This document shows, piece by piece, positions 26,523 to 36,484 of a stretch of 64,000 nucleotides of DNA. The DNA comes from Planktothrix sp. PCC 11201. GTDB lineage: Bacteria > Cyanobacteriota > Cyanobacteriia > Cyanobacteriales > Microcoleaceae. Both the position numbers and the translations under genes were made by a program. Every line of letters starts with the position of its first letter. Positions within the stretch are counted from its first letter, which is position 1. Under the pieces are notes generated by a model that saw only the letters and a program-made list of their open reading frames with translations, did not search any database and was not told where the DNA came from. The stretch covers positions 379,492 to 443,491 of the forward strand of contig NZ_LT797693.1 in the NCBI RefSeq assembly GCF_900009135.1. The letters are read 5' to 3'.

Positions 26523-27386
26523 TTAGAACTGTAGTTCTTGTAATAACCAAAATCCGGCAAAAGATTCAGAATTGGGGTCAGATTGAACCGCTAAAAAATG
26601 TACATTTTTGGCTTTTTGTTTGGCGAGTTCAAAATTTTGGGCTTCTGTTTGGGTTTTACTATCGGGTAAATTGGCTAAAATCCAACTTTCACTTTCCCCG
26701 GTTTCTAATAATAAATTAGGACGGGAATCCTGATCTAATCGTAAATAAGCTAACTCTAATCCCGACATCCAAGCCGCTAAAGGATTAGCCCGAGAGGAAT
26801 AAATAATTAACCCAGGAATGGGGGTTTCTGGTGTTAATCCGACCATCGGTAATCCGAAGGCTTCACCAAAGCTAATATCCCATTCCGAGAAGTCAGAAAA
26901 AGCACCTGCTTCTAAGGTCACAAAAGCCCATTTATCCCCCTGCAAAGCATCAGGAAGGGGCTGGGGTTGAGATGCGATAAATTGAACCGAAGGATTAACC
27001 CCCGCTTGATAATTTTCCAACGTGGGATAATAGGTTTCTATGCGTTGGTTTAACCATTGATAGAGGGCATAGGTACGCCGACTAGCCGAGGCAGGAATGG
27101 CTAATTCTTTACAGGATTTAGAAATCATATTCGCCATCGGACGACGGAAAAAGCGAATCCGAGAGGGGGGTGTGGGGGCGGTGGCGATCACATTTTCAAT
27201 TGCCTCTTTTAGCCAAATTGAGTTGACTTGGTTACTGGGGCAAACCTGGGTGTAGCGAAACATTGTCTCGGCGCTATCTTCAATATTGAGCGGGGTTTCA
27301 CAGATTAAGACTTCCCAAACTTTTTTCCCTTCTTCGTCCCGCAGGGGGCGGCTATAAAAATCGAGTTCCCAAATAGTTGATTTCAT
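26523..27386 (-). CDS. Tab2/Atab2-family RNA-binding protein
   Basis: 287 residues. The N terminus (STIWELDFYSRPL, KKVWEVLICET) and the C-terminal stretch GWILANLPDS-like SWILANLPDSKTQTEA match the Tab2 (DUF1092) family. In algae and plants Tab2/Atab2 binds psaB mRNA and promotes translation of photosystem proteins; a related role in cyanobacteria is inferred. The ATG at 27386 follows an in-frame TTG one codon earlier. Confidence 0.88.
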   Translation of the reverse strand: MKSTIWELDFYSRPLRDEEGKKVWEVLICETPLNIEDSAETMFRYTQVCPSNQVNSIWLKEAIENVIATAPTPPSRIRFFRRPMANMISKSCKELAIPASASRRTYALYQWLNQRIETYYPTLENYQAGVNPSVQFIASQPQPLPDALQGDKWAFVTLEAGAFSDFSEWDISFGEAFGLPMVGLTPETPIPGLIIYSSRANPLAAWMSGLELAYLRLDQDSRPNLLLETGESESWILANLPDSKTQTEAQNFELAKQKAKNVHFLAVQSDPNSESFAGFWLLQELQF

Positions 27387-27487
27387 CAATGACTGGATTT
27401 TGTGGGTAATTAACGTCTAAAAATAAATCCTACCAGCAATTAGGGTTAAGCTGTAGCTAAGGATTCATTTTTCAGGGATTAACTCAC

Positions 27488-29311
27488 TCATTCTATCGTT
27501 AAATTAAACGGTAAACGGGTATAAATTCCTTTCGGGTCATTCATTTCTTTAATCATCAATAATTCCTCTTGCAGTCTGAGAAATTCACGGGTGAGGGGAT
27601 CAACGGGGGTCGGTATTTTTGTTAGGTTATCTCCGGCTAAATTCTCTAAAATTCGTTCTTCTAATGTCCGAGGTTTAGCGGGTTCTTTGAGTGTCCAATC
27701 CTCTCCTAAATTAGCTTTTTTGGCTGCCGCCGCGATCGCCGCATCTAACCCCCCAATTTCATCGACTAACCCTAACTGTTTCGCCTGTGAACCCGACCAA
27801 ACTCGCCCTTGGGCAATTTCTTGAACCTTATTTTTAGGTAACTTACGATGGGTGGCTACGTTAGAAATAAAGCGATCATAAATTAAGTTAACCACCTTTT
27901 GTAACCGAGCTAATTCCTCGGGACTTTTTGGCCGACTATTAGTTTGAATATCCGCAAACTTACTGGTTTTAACAATATCCCAGGTAATCCCATTGTTACT
28001 AGCAATATCTTGAATATTAAACAGTAATCCAAACACCCCAATTGATCCGGTCACCGTATTAGCCTGGGCAAAAATTTGATCCGCACCCATGGCAATCCAA
28101 TATCCCCCGGAAGCGGCAAAATTCCCCATAGAAACTATCACAGGTTTTTGTTTTCTGATCAGTTCCACTTCCCGCCCAATCACTTCCGAAGCTGTGGCAC
28201 TGCCCCCGGGACTATTAACCCGTAAAACCACCGCTTTTACCTGTTCATCTAAGCGTAATTTTCTTAATTCTTTGGCTAACCGATCGCTTCCAATTTGGCT
28301 AGAAGTTCCTCTCCCATCGACAATTTCGCCTTCAGCATAGATGATGGCAATTTTATTTTTACTATTTTGATTACCATTATTAATATCAGCAACTTCAGGG
28401 ATTTTAGAATAGGAATTAATACTAATTTGCCGGAATTGTTGACTTTTATCCTGGGATTCTCCTGTCATTTTTTTGAAGTCTGTAATCACTTCATCACTAT
28501 AGGCAACTTGATCAACTAATTTTCCTTTTAAAGCCGTATCTGCTAATAAAATACCTTCAGTATTAGAAAAGGCTTGTAACTGTTGGGGTGTTACTTTGCG
28601 ACTGGGTGCAATGGTTCTTAACCATTCTCCCCATAAATCTCCTAATAGTTTTTGAGTTTGTTCTCGATTTTCTGGACTTAATTTTTTCAGTACAAAAGGT
28701 TCAACGGCTGCTTTATATTTTCCCACCCGAATCACCTGCACCCCAATACCATATTTTTCTAAAGCTCCGGTTAAAAACATGACTTGAGAACTTAACCCTT
28801 TAATATCTAAAGAACCCAAGGGATTAATCACGACTTGATTCGCAACCGAAGCTAAATAATATTCGGGTGCTGTCCAATCAATATCATAAGCAATAATGGT
28901 TTTTCCACTCTGTTTAAATCGTTGTAAGGCTTGACGAATTTCTTTTAAATTAGCTAATCCTGTAGAAATAGGAGTATTAGTTCCTTGCAAATAAAGGGCA
29001 ACAATTTTATCATCTTGACTGGCTTGATCAATCGTTTGAACTAAGGTTCTTAACTGAATTGAAGTCGGACTATCCTCTGATAAAAGTTCCTGTAAGGCTT
29101 CAGAGGTTGAGGGATTAGGCCCCGTATCACTCACACTCAAGGAGAGGTCAAAAACTAAAACGGATTTATCCTTAACTAATGGCCCAGACTCTTGATTTGC
29201 CATTAGAATTACTAGGAAAATTAATCCTCCAATGCCTAGAGTGGTAGTCAAGACCAGTCCAATTAAGTTTCCTAATAAACTGGCAAATGTAAATTTTAAA
29301 AAATCTTTCAT
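27488..29311 (-). CDS. sppA: Signal peptide peptidase SppA (67K type)
   Basis: 607 residues with a membrane anchor at about 10-35 and two tandem SppA domains. The lysine general base is in VIRVGKYKAAVEPF of the N-terminal domain, and the nucleophile Ser is in NTVTGSIGVFG of the C-terminal domain, as in the long E. coli-type enzyme. The region VKAVVLRVNSPGGSATASE is the conserved ClpP-like crotonase-fold motif. SppA digests cleaved signal peptides; cyanobacterial homologues also affect phycobilisome and thylakoid protein turnover. Confidence 0.93.
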   Translation of the reverse strand: MKDFLKFTFASLLGNLIGLVLTTTLGIGGLIFLVILMANQESGPLVKDKSVLVFDLSLSVSDTGPNPSTSEALQELLSEDSPTSIQLRTLVQTIDQASQDDKIVALYLQGTNTPISTGLANLKEIRQALQRFKQSGKTIIAYDIDWTAPEYYLASVANQVVINPLGSLDIKGLSSQVMFLTGALEKYGIGVQVIRVGKYKAAVEPFVLKKLSPENREQTQKLLGDLWGEWLRTIAPSRKVTPQQLQAFSNTEGILLADTALKGKLVDQVAYSDEVITDFKKMTGESQDKSQQFRQISINSYSKIPEVADINNGNQNSKNKIAIIYAEGEIVDGRGTSSQIGSDRLAKELRKLRLDEQVKAVVLRVNSPGGSATASEVIGREVELIRKQKPVIVSMGNFAASGGYWIAMGADQIFAQANTVTGSIGVFGLLFNIQDIASNNGITWDIVKTSKFADIQTNSRPKSPEELARLQKVVNLIYDRFISNVATHRKLPKNKVQEIAQGRVWSGSQAKQLGLVDEIGGLDAAIAAAAKKANLGEDWTLKEPAKPRTLEERILENLAGDNLTKIPTPVDPLTREFLRLQEELLMIKEMNDPKGIYTRLPFNLTIE

Positions 29312-29354
29312 ATTATTAATAAACGGGATAATTTCATTTAATGGGTTGCGGGGT

Positions 29355-30392
29355 TTAGGGTTTAGGTTTCAAGGCTCCTGATGTTTGCAAATCATTTAGA
29401 GTACGATTATTGGTACAAAATAGCACGGTGATCAATTCTGCTTTTAAAATCTCTACTAAAGTATAGACTGCTGCTTCCGATTCGGCGGCGGCTTGCAAAA
29501 ACGGCCAAGCAAACCCAGCTAAATTCGCACCCAGGGCGATCGCTTTAGCCGCATCTAAACCACTGCGTAGCCCCCCCGAAGCAATTAAGGGAATATCGGG
29601 AGACACTTCTCGAATCCTGGTAATACAATCGGCCGTGGGTATGCCCCAATTGGCAAAGGTTTCCCCTAGACGACGCTGTAGGGGGTCTAGGGCGCGTTCT
29701 CCTTCGATTTTAGCCCAGGAGGTTCCCCCCGCCCCTGCCACGTCAATAGCGGTCACTCCTGCCTCAATTAATCGTTTGGCCATGACGGCATCAATCCCAT
29801 TTCCGACTTCTTTGGCAATTACTGGAACCCGAAGTTGAGTACATAATTGTTCTATTTTATGAAATAATCCTTTAAAATTGGTATCTCCTTCGGTTTGAAT
29901 ACATTCTTGTAAAGGATTTAGATGTAAAATTAAGGCATCGGCTTCTAATAAATCAATGGTTTTTAAACACTGTTCTAAACCATATTCATAGTTTAATTGA
30001 ACGGCTCCTAAATTGGCAAAGAGTAAAATATTAGGGGCGAGCGATCGCACGGCAAAAGTATCAGCTACATCGGGATTTTCCACAGCTACCCGTTGGGAAC
30101 CGACTCCCATGGCAATCTGATAATGTTCAGCCACGGCCGCTAACCGATAATTAATTAATTTTGCCTGTTCTGTGCCTCCAGTCATGGAGGAAATTAATAG
30201 GGGCGCTCCTAATATTTTACCTAAAAATGATGTGGTGATATCAATTTCGCTACGGTTTAAATCGGGTAAACAACAATGGGTAAAGTCATAACGTTCTAAC
30301 CCCGTTGTTGTTTGTCGAAACTGCACATCTTCTTCTAAACAAATTCTTAGGTGATCAGCTTTTCTATTTTCAATTTGATTGGGAAATACCAT
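29355..30392 (-). CDS. fni: Type 2 isopentenyl-diphosphate delta-isomerase
   Basis: 345 residues, FMN-dependent. Motifs are [16 protein letters not shown] at the N terminus, [49 protein letters not shown] and [19 protein letters not shown] (FMN phosphate-binding, core SGGLRSG). It interconverts IPP and DMAPP for carotenoid, phytol and quinone synthesis. Type 2 is the usual isomerase in cyanobacteria. Complete, about the normal length. Confidence 0.94.
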   Translation of the reverse strand: MVFPNQIENRKADHLRICLEEDVQFRQTTTGLERYDFTHCCLPDLNRSEIDITTSFLGKILGAPLLISSMTGGTEQAKLINYRLAAVAEHYQIAMGVGSQRVAVENPDVADTFAVRSLAPNILLFANLGAVQLNYEYGLEQCLKTIDLLEADALILHLNPLQECIQTEGDTNFKGLFHKIEQLCTQLRVPVIAKEVGNGIDAVMAKRLIEAGVTAIDVAGAGGTSWAKIEGERALDPLQRRLGETFANWGIPTADCITRIREVSPDIPLIASGGLRSGLDAAKAIALGANLAGFAWPFLQAAAESEAAVYTLVEILKAELITVLFCTNNRTLNDLQTSGALKPKP

Positions 30393-30398
30393 ATTCAG

Positions 30399-30610
30399 TT
30401 ATCAGTTAACAGTGTAAGAGTTATCAGTGTAAGAGTTATCAGTGATCAGTTGACAGTAAAGAGTGCATTGTTAATATGTGTGGGCTAAAATAAAAACAGT
30501 TAACTGGTACGGGCGGGTTCATCGAGATGCGCGGTGATTAACTCATATCTAAAAGAACCCGCCCCTACAACTGATAACTGATAACTGTTAACTGATGACT
30601 GATGACTGAA
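30399..30610. repeat. Composite repeat upstream of fni / downstream of prmA
   Basis: The whole 218-bp gap is repeats: TCAGTTA-type heptamers, a segment with GTTGACAGTAAAGA, then copy B of the 62-bp element, then more TAACTGA units. The same order recurs at 31561-31745 on the other side of prmA, so prmA is bracketed by a duplicated cassette. Confidence 0.8.
30507..30568 (+). repeat. 62-bp palindromic-ended repeat, copy B
   Basis: Starts GTACGGGCGGGTTC, ends GAACCCGCCCCTAC; core starts ATCGAGATGCGCGG, same orientation as copy A. Core differs from copy A at five or so positions. Confidence 0.85.
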
Positions 30611-31501
30611 TTAGGATCGTCGAATATTAAAACAACACCAGTCTTGACGACGCCAGAGGGTAGCAACGACCCAGCCCTGTTGTTCTAAAGTATCTGCAAT
30701 TGGTTTAGCCTGATCCATTAAAATCCCGCTTAAAATTGCCCAAGTATTTTTCTTGGATATGGCATTAAATTGAGGAATTAAATCGATAATCACTTCTGCT
30801 AAAATATTACAAACAATTCCATCTACAGGTTGCTCTACTGCTTGAATTACTTGCTCAATACTGCCATCTTGAATATTAATTCTTTCTGGTGAAATTTGGT
30901 TTAATTCGCAATTTTCGTAAGTTGAACGAGTCGCTAACGGATCATTATCAACTGCATACACCTTAGAAGCTCCTAACAAAATTGCCCCAATTGATAAGAT
31001 ACCAGAACCGCAACCAATATCTGCAATCACCGCTTGGTTGTGTTCTCCGCCCAATCGCATTTCCAAAGATTCTAAACACAGTTGAGTTGTGGCGTGGGTT
31101 CCGGTTCCAAAGGCAACCCCGGGATCTAAACGTAATAGGATGCGATCGGGATTTTCGGGTAATGCTAACCAAGCCGGGTAAACTAAAAAGCGATCGCCAA
31201 TTGGTGTGGGTTCCCAATATTGTTTCCAACTACTTGACCAGTCCTGTTCATCAATTAAATCCCAAGTCACCGCCGGAATTGGCATTTCTAAACATAACGC
31301 ATCTTGACGTAACAATAAAGCCAGGGCTGCTAAATCTAGTAAATGGGCTTTTTCTTCGGGGAGATAGGCTGATAACAAGCAGGAATTATTCTTTATTTGA
31401 CTCGCTGTTCCTCGACAACCAAATGCTTCCATACGCCAAAAAACGGCATCTTCTAGCATCGGATCACACAATACTTTAATTTCCCACCAACTATTAGCCA
31501 T
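30611..31501 (-). CDS. prmA: Ribosomal protein L11 methyltransferase PrmA
   Basis: 296 residues, class I SAM-dependent methyltransferase. An N-terminal substrate-binding domain ([20 protein letters not shown]) is followed by the catalytic domain: [14 protein letters not shown], motif [28 protein letters not shown] and [13 protein letters not shown], where NILA replaces the usual NPPY-like motif as in all PrmA. It trimethylates ribosomal protein L11. It is bracketed by two copies of a repeat cassette. Confidence 0.94.
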   Translation of the reverse strand: MANSWWEIKVLCDPMLEDAVFWRMEAFGCRGTASQIKNNSCLLSAYLPEEKAHLLDLAALALLLRQDALCLEMPIPAVTWDLIDEQDWSSSWKQYWEPTPIGDRFLVYPAWLALPENPDRILLRLDPGVAFGTGTHATTQLCLESLEMRLGGEHNQAVIADIGCGSGILSIGAILLGASKVYAVDNDPLATRSTYENCELNQISPERINIQDGSIEQVIQAVEQPVDGIVCNILAEVIIDLIPQFNAISKKNTWAILSGILMDQAKPIADTLEQQGWVVATLWRRQDWCCFNIRRS

Positions 31502-31747
31502 AATCAGTAATCAGTAATCAGTTATCAGTCATTAGTTATCAGTTATTAGTCATCAGTCATCAGTTAACAGTGTAAGAGGTATCAGTCATGAGTTGACAGT
31601 AAAGAATTCATGGTTAATAGTTAATTTTTGTGGGCTATAAACTGTTAACTGGTACGGGCGGGTTCTTTTAGATCTTTATTAATTACCGAGCATCTCGATG
31701 AACCCGCCCCTACAACTGATAACTGTTAACTGATCACTGATAACTGA
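31502..31747. repeat. Composite repeat between prmA and serA
   Basis: TCAGTTAT/TCAGTAAT heptamer arrays, then a segment closely matching 30403-30506, then copy C of the 62-bp element, then TAACTGAT units up to the serA stop. No gene is seen. Confidence 0.8.
31652..31713 (-). repeat. 62-bp palindromic-ended repeat, copy C (core inverted)
   Basis: Ends are the same as copy B (GTACGGGCGGGTTC and GAACCCGCCCCTAC) and outer flanks are in the same orientation, but the 34-bp core reads as the reverse complement of copies A and B (starts TTTTAGATC, ends CATCTCGAT). Confidence 0.85.
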
Positions 31748-33331
31748 TTAAAGCGTTACGGTATAAGCATCGCGGATGCCAGCCACTTTGATGATTTCTG
31801 CAAGAATACCTTCAGGCAACGGATCATCAAGACTCAAGACCATGACAGCCTCGCCCCGAACAATTTTACGTCCGACCTGCATACTGGCAATATTGACATT
31901 AAAGCTGCCCAAAAGTGAGCCAATTTTACCAATAATCCCCGGTACATCCCGATGGAGGGTAAACAACATATAGCGGGTGGGAGGAACGTTAATAGGGAAA
32001 TCGTCCACACTGGTGATCCGAATTTCGTGATCGCCTAATAGGGCTCCGGTCACTGAATGCGTCCCTAAACTCCCCTTTGCTTCTAAATGTAGCGATCCCG
32101 TGTAGTCCATCAAAGAAGCATCCCGGGTTTCAATTACTCGGATACCCCGTTCCTTTGCTTCAATACTGGCGTTCACATAGTTAACCCGCTCCCGTAAGGC
32201 TTGGGACAGTAACCCTTTCAGAGAAGCCACCACCACCGCTTGGCTTTTCGTTCCGGCCAGTTCTCCTTGCAAACGGACATCGAGAAAATCGATCCGTCCC
32301 CCAGCTAATTGACCCACCATGTTCCCCAGGGTTTCCGCCAATTGCAGATAGGGTTTGAGTTTTTCCAAAACATCGGGATATAACCCCGGAATATTCACCG
32401 CAGAGCGGGCTGGCAGGCCCAATAACACATCCCGAATTTGTTCAGCGACATCGATCGCCACATTAACTTGAGCTTCCTCTGTCGAGGCTCCCAGGTGGGG
32501 TGTGAGAACAATTTTAGAGCCCAATTCCCGCAGGGGAGAATCCGCTTCTAGGGGTTCATTTTCAAAGACATCCAGGGCCGCCCCGGCAATTTGGCCAGTT
32601 CGTAGAGCATCAGCTAGGGCTGCTTCATCAATCACACCGCCCCTAGCACAGTTAATCAGGCGGGCGGTGGGCTTCATCTTGGCGAAGACTTCCGCATTAA
32701 ACAGATGGTAGGTTTCTTTGGTTTTGGGGATATGCAGCGTAATATAATCGGACTCCTGAACCAAGAGATCCAAGTCCACTAACCGACAACCAATTTGATC
32801 CGCTCGTTCTTGGGATATAAAGGGATCATAGGCCAAAAGTTTCATCCCCATTGCCTTTGCTGCGGCGGCAAAGTGGGAACCAATTTTACCTAAACCCACA
32901 ATTCCGAGGGTTTTCTTGTAAACTTCCACACCCACGAAGCTTTTACGATCCCACTTGCCACTTTTCACCGATTGGTTCGCATCGGGGATATAGCGAGACA
33001 TGGATAACATCATTGCCAGGGCGTGTTCGGCGGCGGCAATGGTATTTCCTTCGGGGGAGTTGACCACCACAATTCCTTTGCGGGTAGCGGCGGGAATATC
33101 CACGTTATCCACACCGACACCAGCCCGACCAATAATTTTTAAGTTATCGGCGGCTTCAATAATTTCTTGGGTTACACGGGTTCCAGACCGGATCATCAAA
33201 GCATCATACTCTGGAATAATCCGCACCAGTTCTTCTGGGGGTAAACCTATTTTGACATCCACCTGAGCCACTTGAGACAGGATGTCTATACCAACTTGAT
33301 CGATAGAATCGGATACGAGAACCTTAGACAT
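31748..33331 (-). CDS. serA: D-3-phosphoglycerate dehydrogenase SerA
   Basis: 527 residues, the long form. N-terminal catalytic half: NAD-binding GLGKIGSHFA near 146-155, catalytic Arg in NCARGGVIDE, Glu in ALDVFENEPL and His in TPHLGASTEEAQ. The allosteric substrate-binding domain follows (PARSAVNIPG ... GTHSVTGALLGDHEIRI), then a C-terminal ACT domain (FTLHRDVPGIIGKIGSLLGSFNVNI, core HRDVPGIIGKIG). It performs the first step of the phosphorylated serine pathway and is probably serine-inhibited through the ACT domain. Confidence 0.95.
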   Translation of the reverse strand: MSKVLVSDSIDQVGIDILSQVAQVDVKIGLPPEELVRIIPEYDALMIRSGTRVTQEIIEAADNLKIIGRAGVGVDNVDIPAATRKGIVVVNSPEGNTIAAAEHALAMMLSMSRYIPDANQSVKSGKWDRKSFVGVEVYKKTLGIVGLGKIGSHFAAAAKAMGMKLLAYDPFISQERADQIGCRLVDLDLLVQESDYITLHIPKTKETYHLFNAEVFAKMKPTARLINCARGGVIDEAALADALRTGQIAGAALDVFENEPLEADSPLRELGSKIVLTPHLGASTEEAQVNVAIDVAEQIRDVLLGLPARSAVNIPGLYPDVLEKLKPYLQLAETLGNMVGQLAGGRIDFLDVRLQGELAGTKSQAVVVASLKGLLSQALRERVNYVNASIEAKERGIRVIETRDASLMDYTGSLHLEAKGSLGTHSVTGALLGDHEIRITSVDDFPINVPPTRYMLFTLHRDVPGIIGKIGSLLGSFNVNIASMQVGRKIVRGEAVMVLSLDDPLPEGILAEIIKVAGIRDAYTVTL

Positions 33332-33643
33332 GATTTAGGAAAATGATTGCAATAGCGGGAAACGAAACATGACCCCCGGACAAAATCCGCTAGGGGAGGG
33401 GGAAGTTCGGGAGAGTTTTCATCAGCTATTTTCTCTCCCCAATACGGTCTGTATAAATACCGCAGTAGGTCATTTTAACTGTTAATGGGTATATTCACTG
33501 CGAATTCTTGGAAAAAATTTATGGAGGGGAATGGGCAATGGGGAATGGGCAATGGACAATTCAGAGCCTCTGGGGAATCGAGATCAGACCCGAGATTGTG
33601 TAGACTAACAATAGATTGATAGCCTATTCTGAACCGTTATCCT
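33332..33643. other. serA / 33644 divergent intergenic region
   Basis: 312 bp. Contains a purine-rich stretch after the serA start and a tandem repeat of GGGAATGGGCAATGG units at about 33529-33562, the same motif as at 51581-51611 and 55553-55573. Promoters must be here but none stands out; no RNA gene recognised. Confidence 0.55.
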
Positions 33644-34159
33644 ATGAACTATCTTGTCACTGTCCTGGCCGATCGCTTTCAAGCAGAAACGGCCTATGTT
33701 GAATTAGAAAAAGAAGGTGTGCCCACCACTCAAATCAGTATTCTAGGAAAAGGTTATAAAACCGCCGATGAATTTGGCTTAATTGACCCGAATGAAAGCG
33801 CCATTAAACAAGTTAAATTAATGGCAACTTGGTTAATTCCCTTTGGATTTGTTTCGGGTTTTTGCTTTAGTTTAATTACGGGATTAGATACCTTTGCCTG
33901 GGCGGGAGTTCTGGGAAATCATTTAATTGGTGCGGTGCTCGGCGGCATTTCAGGGGGGCTAGGGAGTATATTAGCCGGGGGTGGCGTCGGATTAATTGTT
34001 GGGGGCGGCGATGCTTTACCCTACCGTAACCGCCTGAATGCGGGGAAATATTTAGTCGTGGTTACGGGTTCGGAAACCCTGATGCGCAAAGCTAATCGGA
34101 TTTTAAGAGACTTAGAACCGGAAAATATTCAAGGGTATACCGTGGGGGAAAATGAATAA
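33644..34159 (+). CDS. Conserved cyanobacterial membrane protein, Gly-rich
   Basis: 171 residues. The N terminus (MNYLVTVLADRFQAETAYVELEKEGVPTTQISILG, core DRFQAETAYVEL) has the fold-like pattern of general-stress 17M/DUF1269-type domains. Two Gly-rich membrane hairpins follow (LIPFGFVSGFCFSLITGL and LIGAVLGGISGGLGSILAGGGVGLIVGGGDA). The C-terminal GKYLVVVTGSETLMRKANRILRD resembles the same ligand-less domain closing. No function is known to me. Likely a real, conserved gene by composition and start context. Confidence 0.75.
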   Translation: MNYLVTVLADRFQAETAYVELEKEGVPTTQISILGKGYKTADEFGLIDPNESAIKQVKLMATWLIPFGFVSGFCFSLITGLDTFAWAGVLGNHLIGAVLGGISGGLGSILAGGGVGLIVGGGDALPYRNRLNAGKYLVVVTGSETLMRKANRILRDLEPENIQGYTVGENE

Positions 34160-34318
34160 TTAAAATAGGCGGAATTGATCATGAAATCTATCCCTTTTCT
34201 TTCTAGGTATTTTTAATCATTTAGAAAGAAAACTCCTCAAAATCAATCGCATTTTTAATTAAAAATGTTATCATAATAATAGCATAAATTTTCATCTTCC
34301 CTCACCTAAAATCCCCCC

Positions 34319-35098
34319 ATGTTACCCAGAGAAGAACTCCTAAAAGGCATTGAAAATCGAGATAGTCTAGCCCGGGTGATCGACTTGGCAGAACAAGCCC
34401 TGAAAACCTGGGAAATTACCCTAACCGATTTCCTTTCTCCCCCGGAATTGGCGGAATCTCAAAAGGTGTTTAGCCGATTAACAGAAGTACAAATGCTCCC
34501 CTGGGGCGGTTACCCCCAAGCGGAACGCCAACGGTTAGGAATTGCCAGATCTGAACTTCCTATTGATCAAACTCAAGTTAGCGTTATTGTGTTAGAAATA
34601 TCGGGTAATTTTCTCTTTGACCCGGCTACCCATCGAGACTTTTTAGGGTCGATGTTAGGGACAGGAATTGTCAGGGATAAAACTGGGGATATTATTGTTT
34701 TGGGAGAACGGGGTGCCCAAACAATTGTTACTCCAGAATTGGCGGATTTTTTAGAGTTAAATCTGACTCAAGTTCGGTCTGTTCCGGTGAAAACTCGACG
34801 AATTGATCCCGGTGAATTAAAGGTTAGAGAACCAAAGAAGAAAGAGTTAACCACGGTAGAAGCTTCCATGCGTTTAGATGCGATCGCTTCTGCTGGATTT
34901 GGGATGTCTCGTAGCAAGATGGTGAGTTTAATTGATGGGGGAGATGTGCGGGTGAATTGGAAGGAAATTACCCAAGCGAGTTATCAATTAAAGTCGGGGG
35001 ATTTAATCGCTATTCGGGGAAAAGGACGGTTAGAAGTTAAGGATATGGCTATTACTAAAAAACAAAGATATCGAGTTGAATTAACCCGCTATCAGTAA
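34319..35098 (+). CDS. Photosystem II S4-domain protein (YlmH-like)
   Basis: 259 residues. The N-terminal part (MLPREELLKGIENRDSLARVIDLAEQAL) and the middle YlmH-like domain (GTGIVRDKTGDIIV, GERGAQTIVTPEL) lead into a C-terminal S4 RNA-binding domain (MRLDAIASAGFGMSRSKMVSLIDGGDVRVNW). Cyanobacterial and plant homologues are annotated as photosystem II S4-domain proteins; related YlmH acts in ribosome quality control or cell division. It precedes the coiled-coil protein gene by 37 nt on the same strand. Confidence 0.85.
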   Translation: MLPREELLKGIENRDSLARVIDLAEQALKTWEITLTDFLSPPELAESQKVFSRLTEVQMLPWGGYPQAERQRLGIARSELPIDQTQVSVIVLEISGNFLFDPATHRDFLGSMLGTGIVRDKTGDIIVLGERGAQTIVTPELADFLELNLTQVRSVPVKTRRIDPGELKVREPKKKELTTVEASMRLDAIASAGFGMSRSKMVSLIDGGDVRVNWKEITQASYQLKSGDLIAIRGKGRLEVKDMAITKKQRYRVELTRYQ

Positions 35099-35135
35099 TC
35101 AGTTTTTACTGGATAATTTAAGGAGAATATTAGTC

Positions 35136-36479
35136 ATGGTTAGACTTTATGATCAATCCTTTGAAATTTTAAAAAGAGAATTGCAAAAAAATGCTCAGAA
35201 AGATTTAGTCGGGGAAGTGGGGGCAGAAATTATTCTGAAACGTTTGGAAAAAATGCGATCGCAGCCAGGAGAACCCCTGACTTTAGATGAGTTAAATAAC
35301 TTAGTTTCCGATCAATTTCCTGACTTTAATCAATCGGTTTTAAAGCAAGCTGCAAAAGCAAATCATCCCCCCGGAATTGGGTCTAAAATGCTTTTAGGTA
35401 CAGCCATTTTAGGGGGATTTGTAGGAATTGTGGCTCTCGCTAATTTACCCTATCCGATGATTCGCTTTCCCGTTTCAAAAACCGTACCTATTTTATTAAT
35501 TCCCAGTTACATTAGTATGGATTATAACTATCGACAAGCGGTGTCCTTAGTCGAACAATCCGATCAATTAATTAATCAAGCTACGGCAATTACAGATATT
35601 GAATTAGGTATTAAAAAAGTCGAAAAATCTCAACAGCATCTGGATAAACTCCCCGTTTGGTTTTTAGGGTATTATCCTCAAGCTTACTGTTCCTTTATGG
35701 GTTGTGTTTGGCGATTTACCTTCGATGAATATGAAAGTGCGAGAAAGAATATTGGCCGGATGGAATCTAAAATTTTTCAAGAACAAAATGCTTATCAAGC
35801 ATATACAAAAGCTGAACAATTAATCAAAGAATCTCAAAAAAACTTCTCCAAACTTAGCGCTGGAAATCAACAACAACAGATGATTAACCAGTGGCAAAAT
35901 GCTATTGATCAATTAGATAAAATTCCCTCCGCAACCTTAGCCGGAAAATTAGCTGAAAAAGACTTAGAAACCGCCAAACGAGATTTTCAAGAAAAACTGG
36001 GATTTGTCGCGGGAACAATTAAAGGAAATACCTTAATTGATGCGGGGATGCAGTTTGGAATTCAGGCTGCAAAAGCCGCTCAAAATCCGCCTCATACCGC
36101 CAAACAATGGGAACAAGTAATTAAATTATGGCAAGAAGCTATTCGTCGCTTAGAACAAGTTCCAACGGATAATCCTAGTTATTTGGATGCTCAGAAAAAA
36201 TTAGCTGAATATCAATCTAATTTAGGGAGTTCCGAAAGTCGGTTACAAGCGGAAAAAGACGCGGTAGAATCTGTTAAACAGGCAAAAGCTGCGATTGCTC
36301 AATGGCAAACCTCAGCCCGTTCTAAAGAGCCTAATATTGGTTCCTTAATTGGTCAATTAACTGATATTATTAGTATATTAGAACAGGTTCCCGCAGGGAC
36401 AACGGTTAGCGCAGAAGCCCAAAAATTATTAGGATCGGCACGACATACCCATGATAAGTTATCAGAAAAATGGGTTTAA
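35136..36479 (+). CDS. Membrane-anchored helical protein, unknown
   Basis: 447 residues. The first 80 are hydrophilic (EVGAEIILKRLEKMRSQPG). One or two membrane helices lie at about 85-130. The remainder is helical with three related units having the pattern W-x5-LW-x2-AI-x2-L-x2-(V/I)P followed by A-x3-L-x-EYQ (for example QWEQVIKLWQEAIRRLEQVP). The same unit occurs in the N-terminal part of the PAD-like protein at 916-3159. I do not recognise a function; scaffold or cell-envelope role is possible. Confidence 0.7.
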   Translation: MVRLYDQSFEILKRELQKNAQKDLVGEVGAEIILKRLEKMRSQPGEPLTLDELNNLVSDQFPDFNQSVLKQAAKANHPPGIGSKMLLGTAILGGFVGIVALANLPYPMIRFPVSKTVPILLIPSYISMDYNYRQAVSLVEQSDQLINQATAITDIELGIKKVEKSQQHLDKLPVWFLGYYPQAYCSFMGCVWRFTFDEYESARKNIGRMESKIFQEQNAYQAYTKAEQLIKESQKNFSKLSAGNQQQQMINQWQNAIDQLDKIPSATLAGKLAEKDLETAKRDFQEKLGFVAGTIKGNTLIDAGMQFGIQAAKAAQNPPHTAKQWEQVIKLWQEAIRRLEQVPTDNPSYLDAQKKLAEYQSNLGSSESRLQAEKDAVESVKQAKAAIAQWQTSARSKEPNIGSLIGQLTDIISILEQVPAGTTVSAEAQKLLGSARHTHDKLSEKWV

Positions 36480-36484
36480 AACCC

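Noticed and set aside
26489-26719. Plus-strand 76-codon frame
   Set aside because: Antisense to the Tab2-like gene and lacks a plausible ribosome-binding site.
30982-31479. Plus-strand 165-codon frame
   Set aside because: Entirely antisense to prmA, whose motifs are intact.
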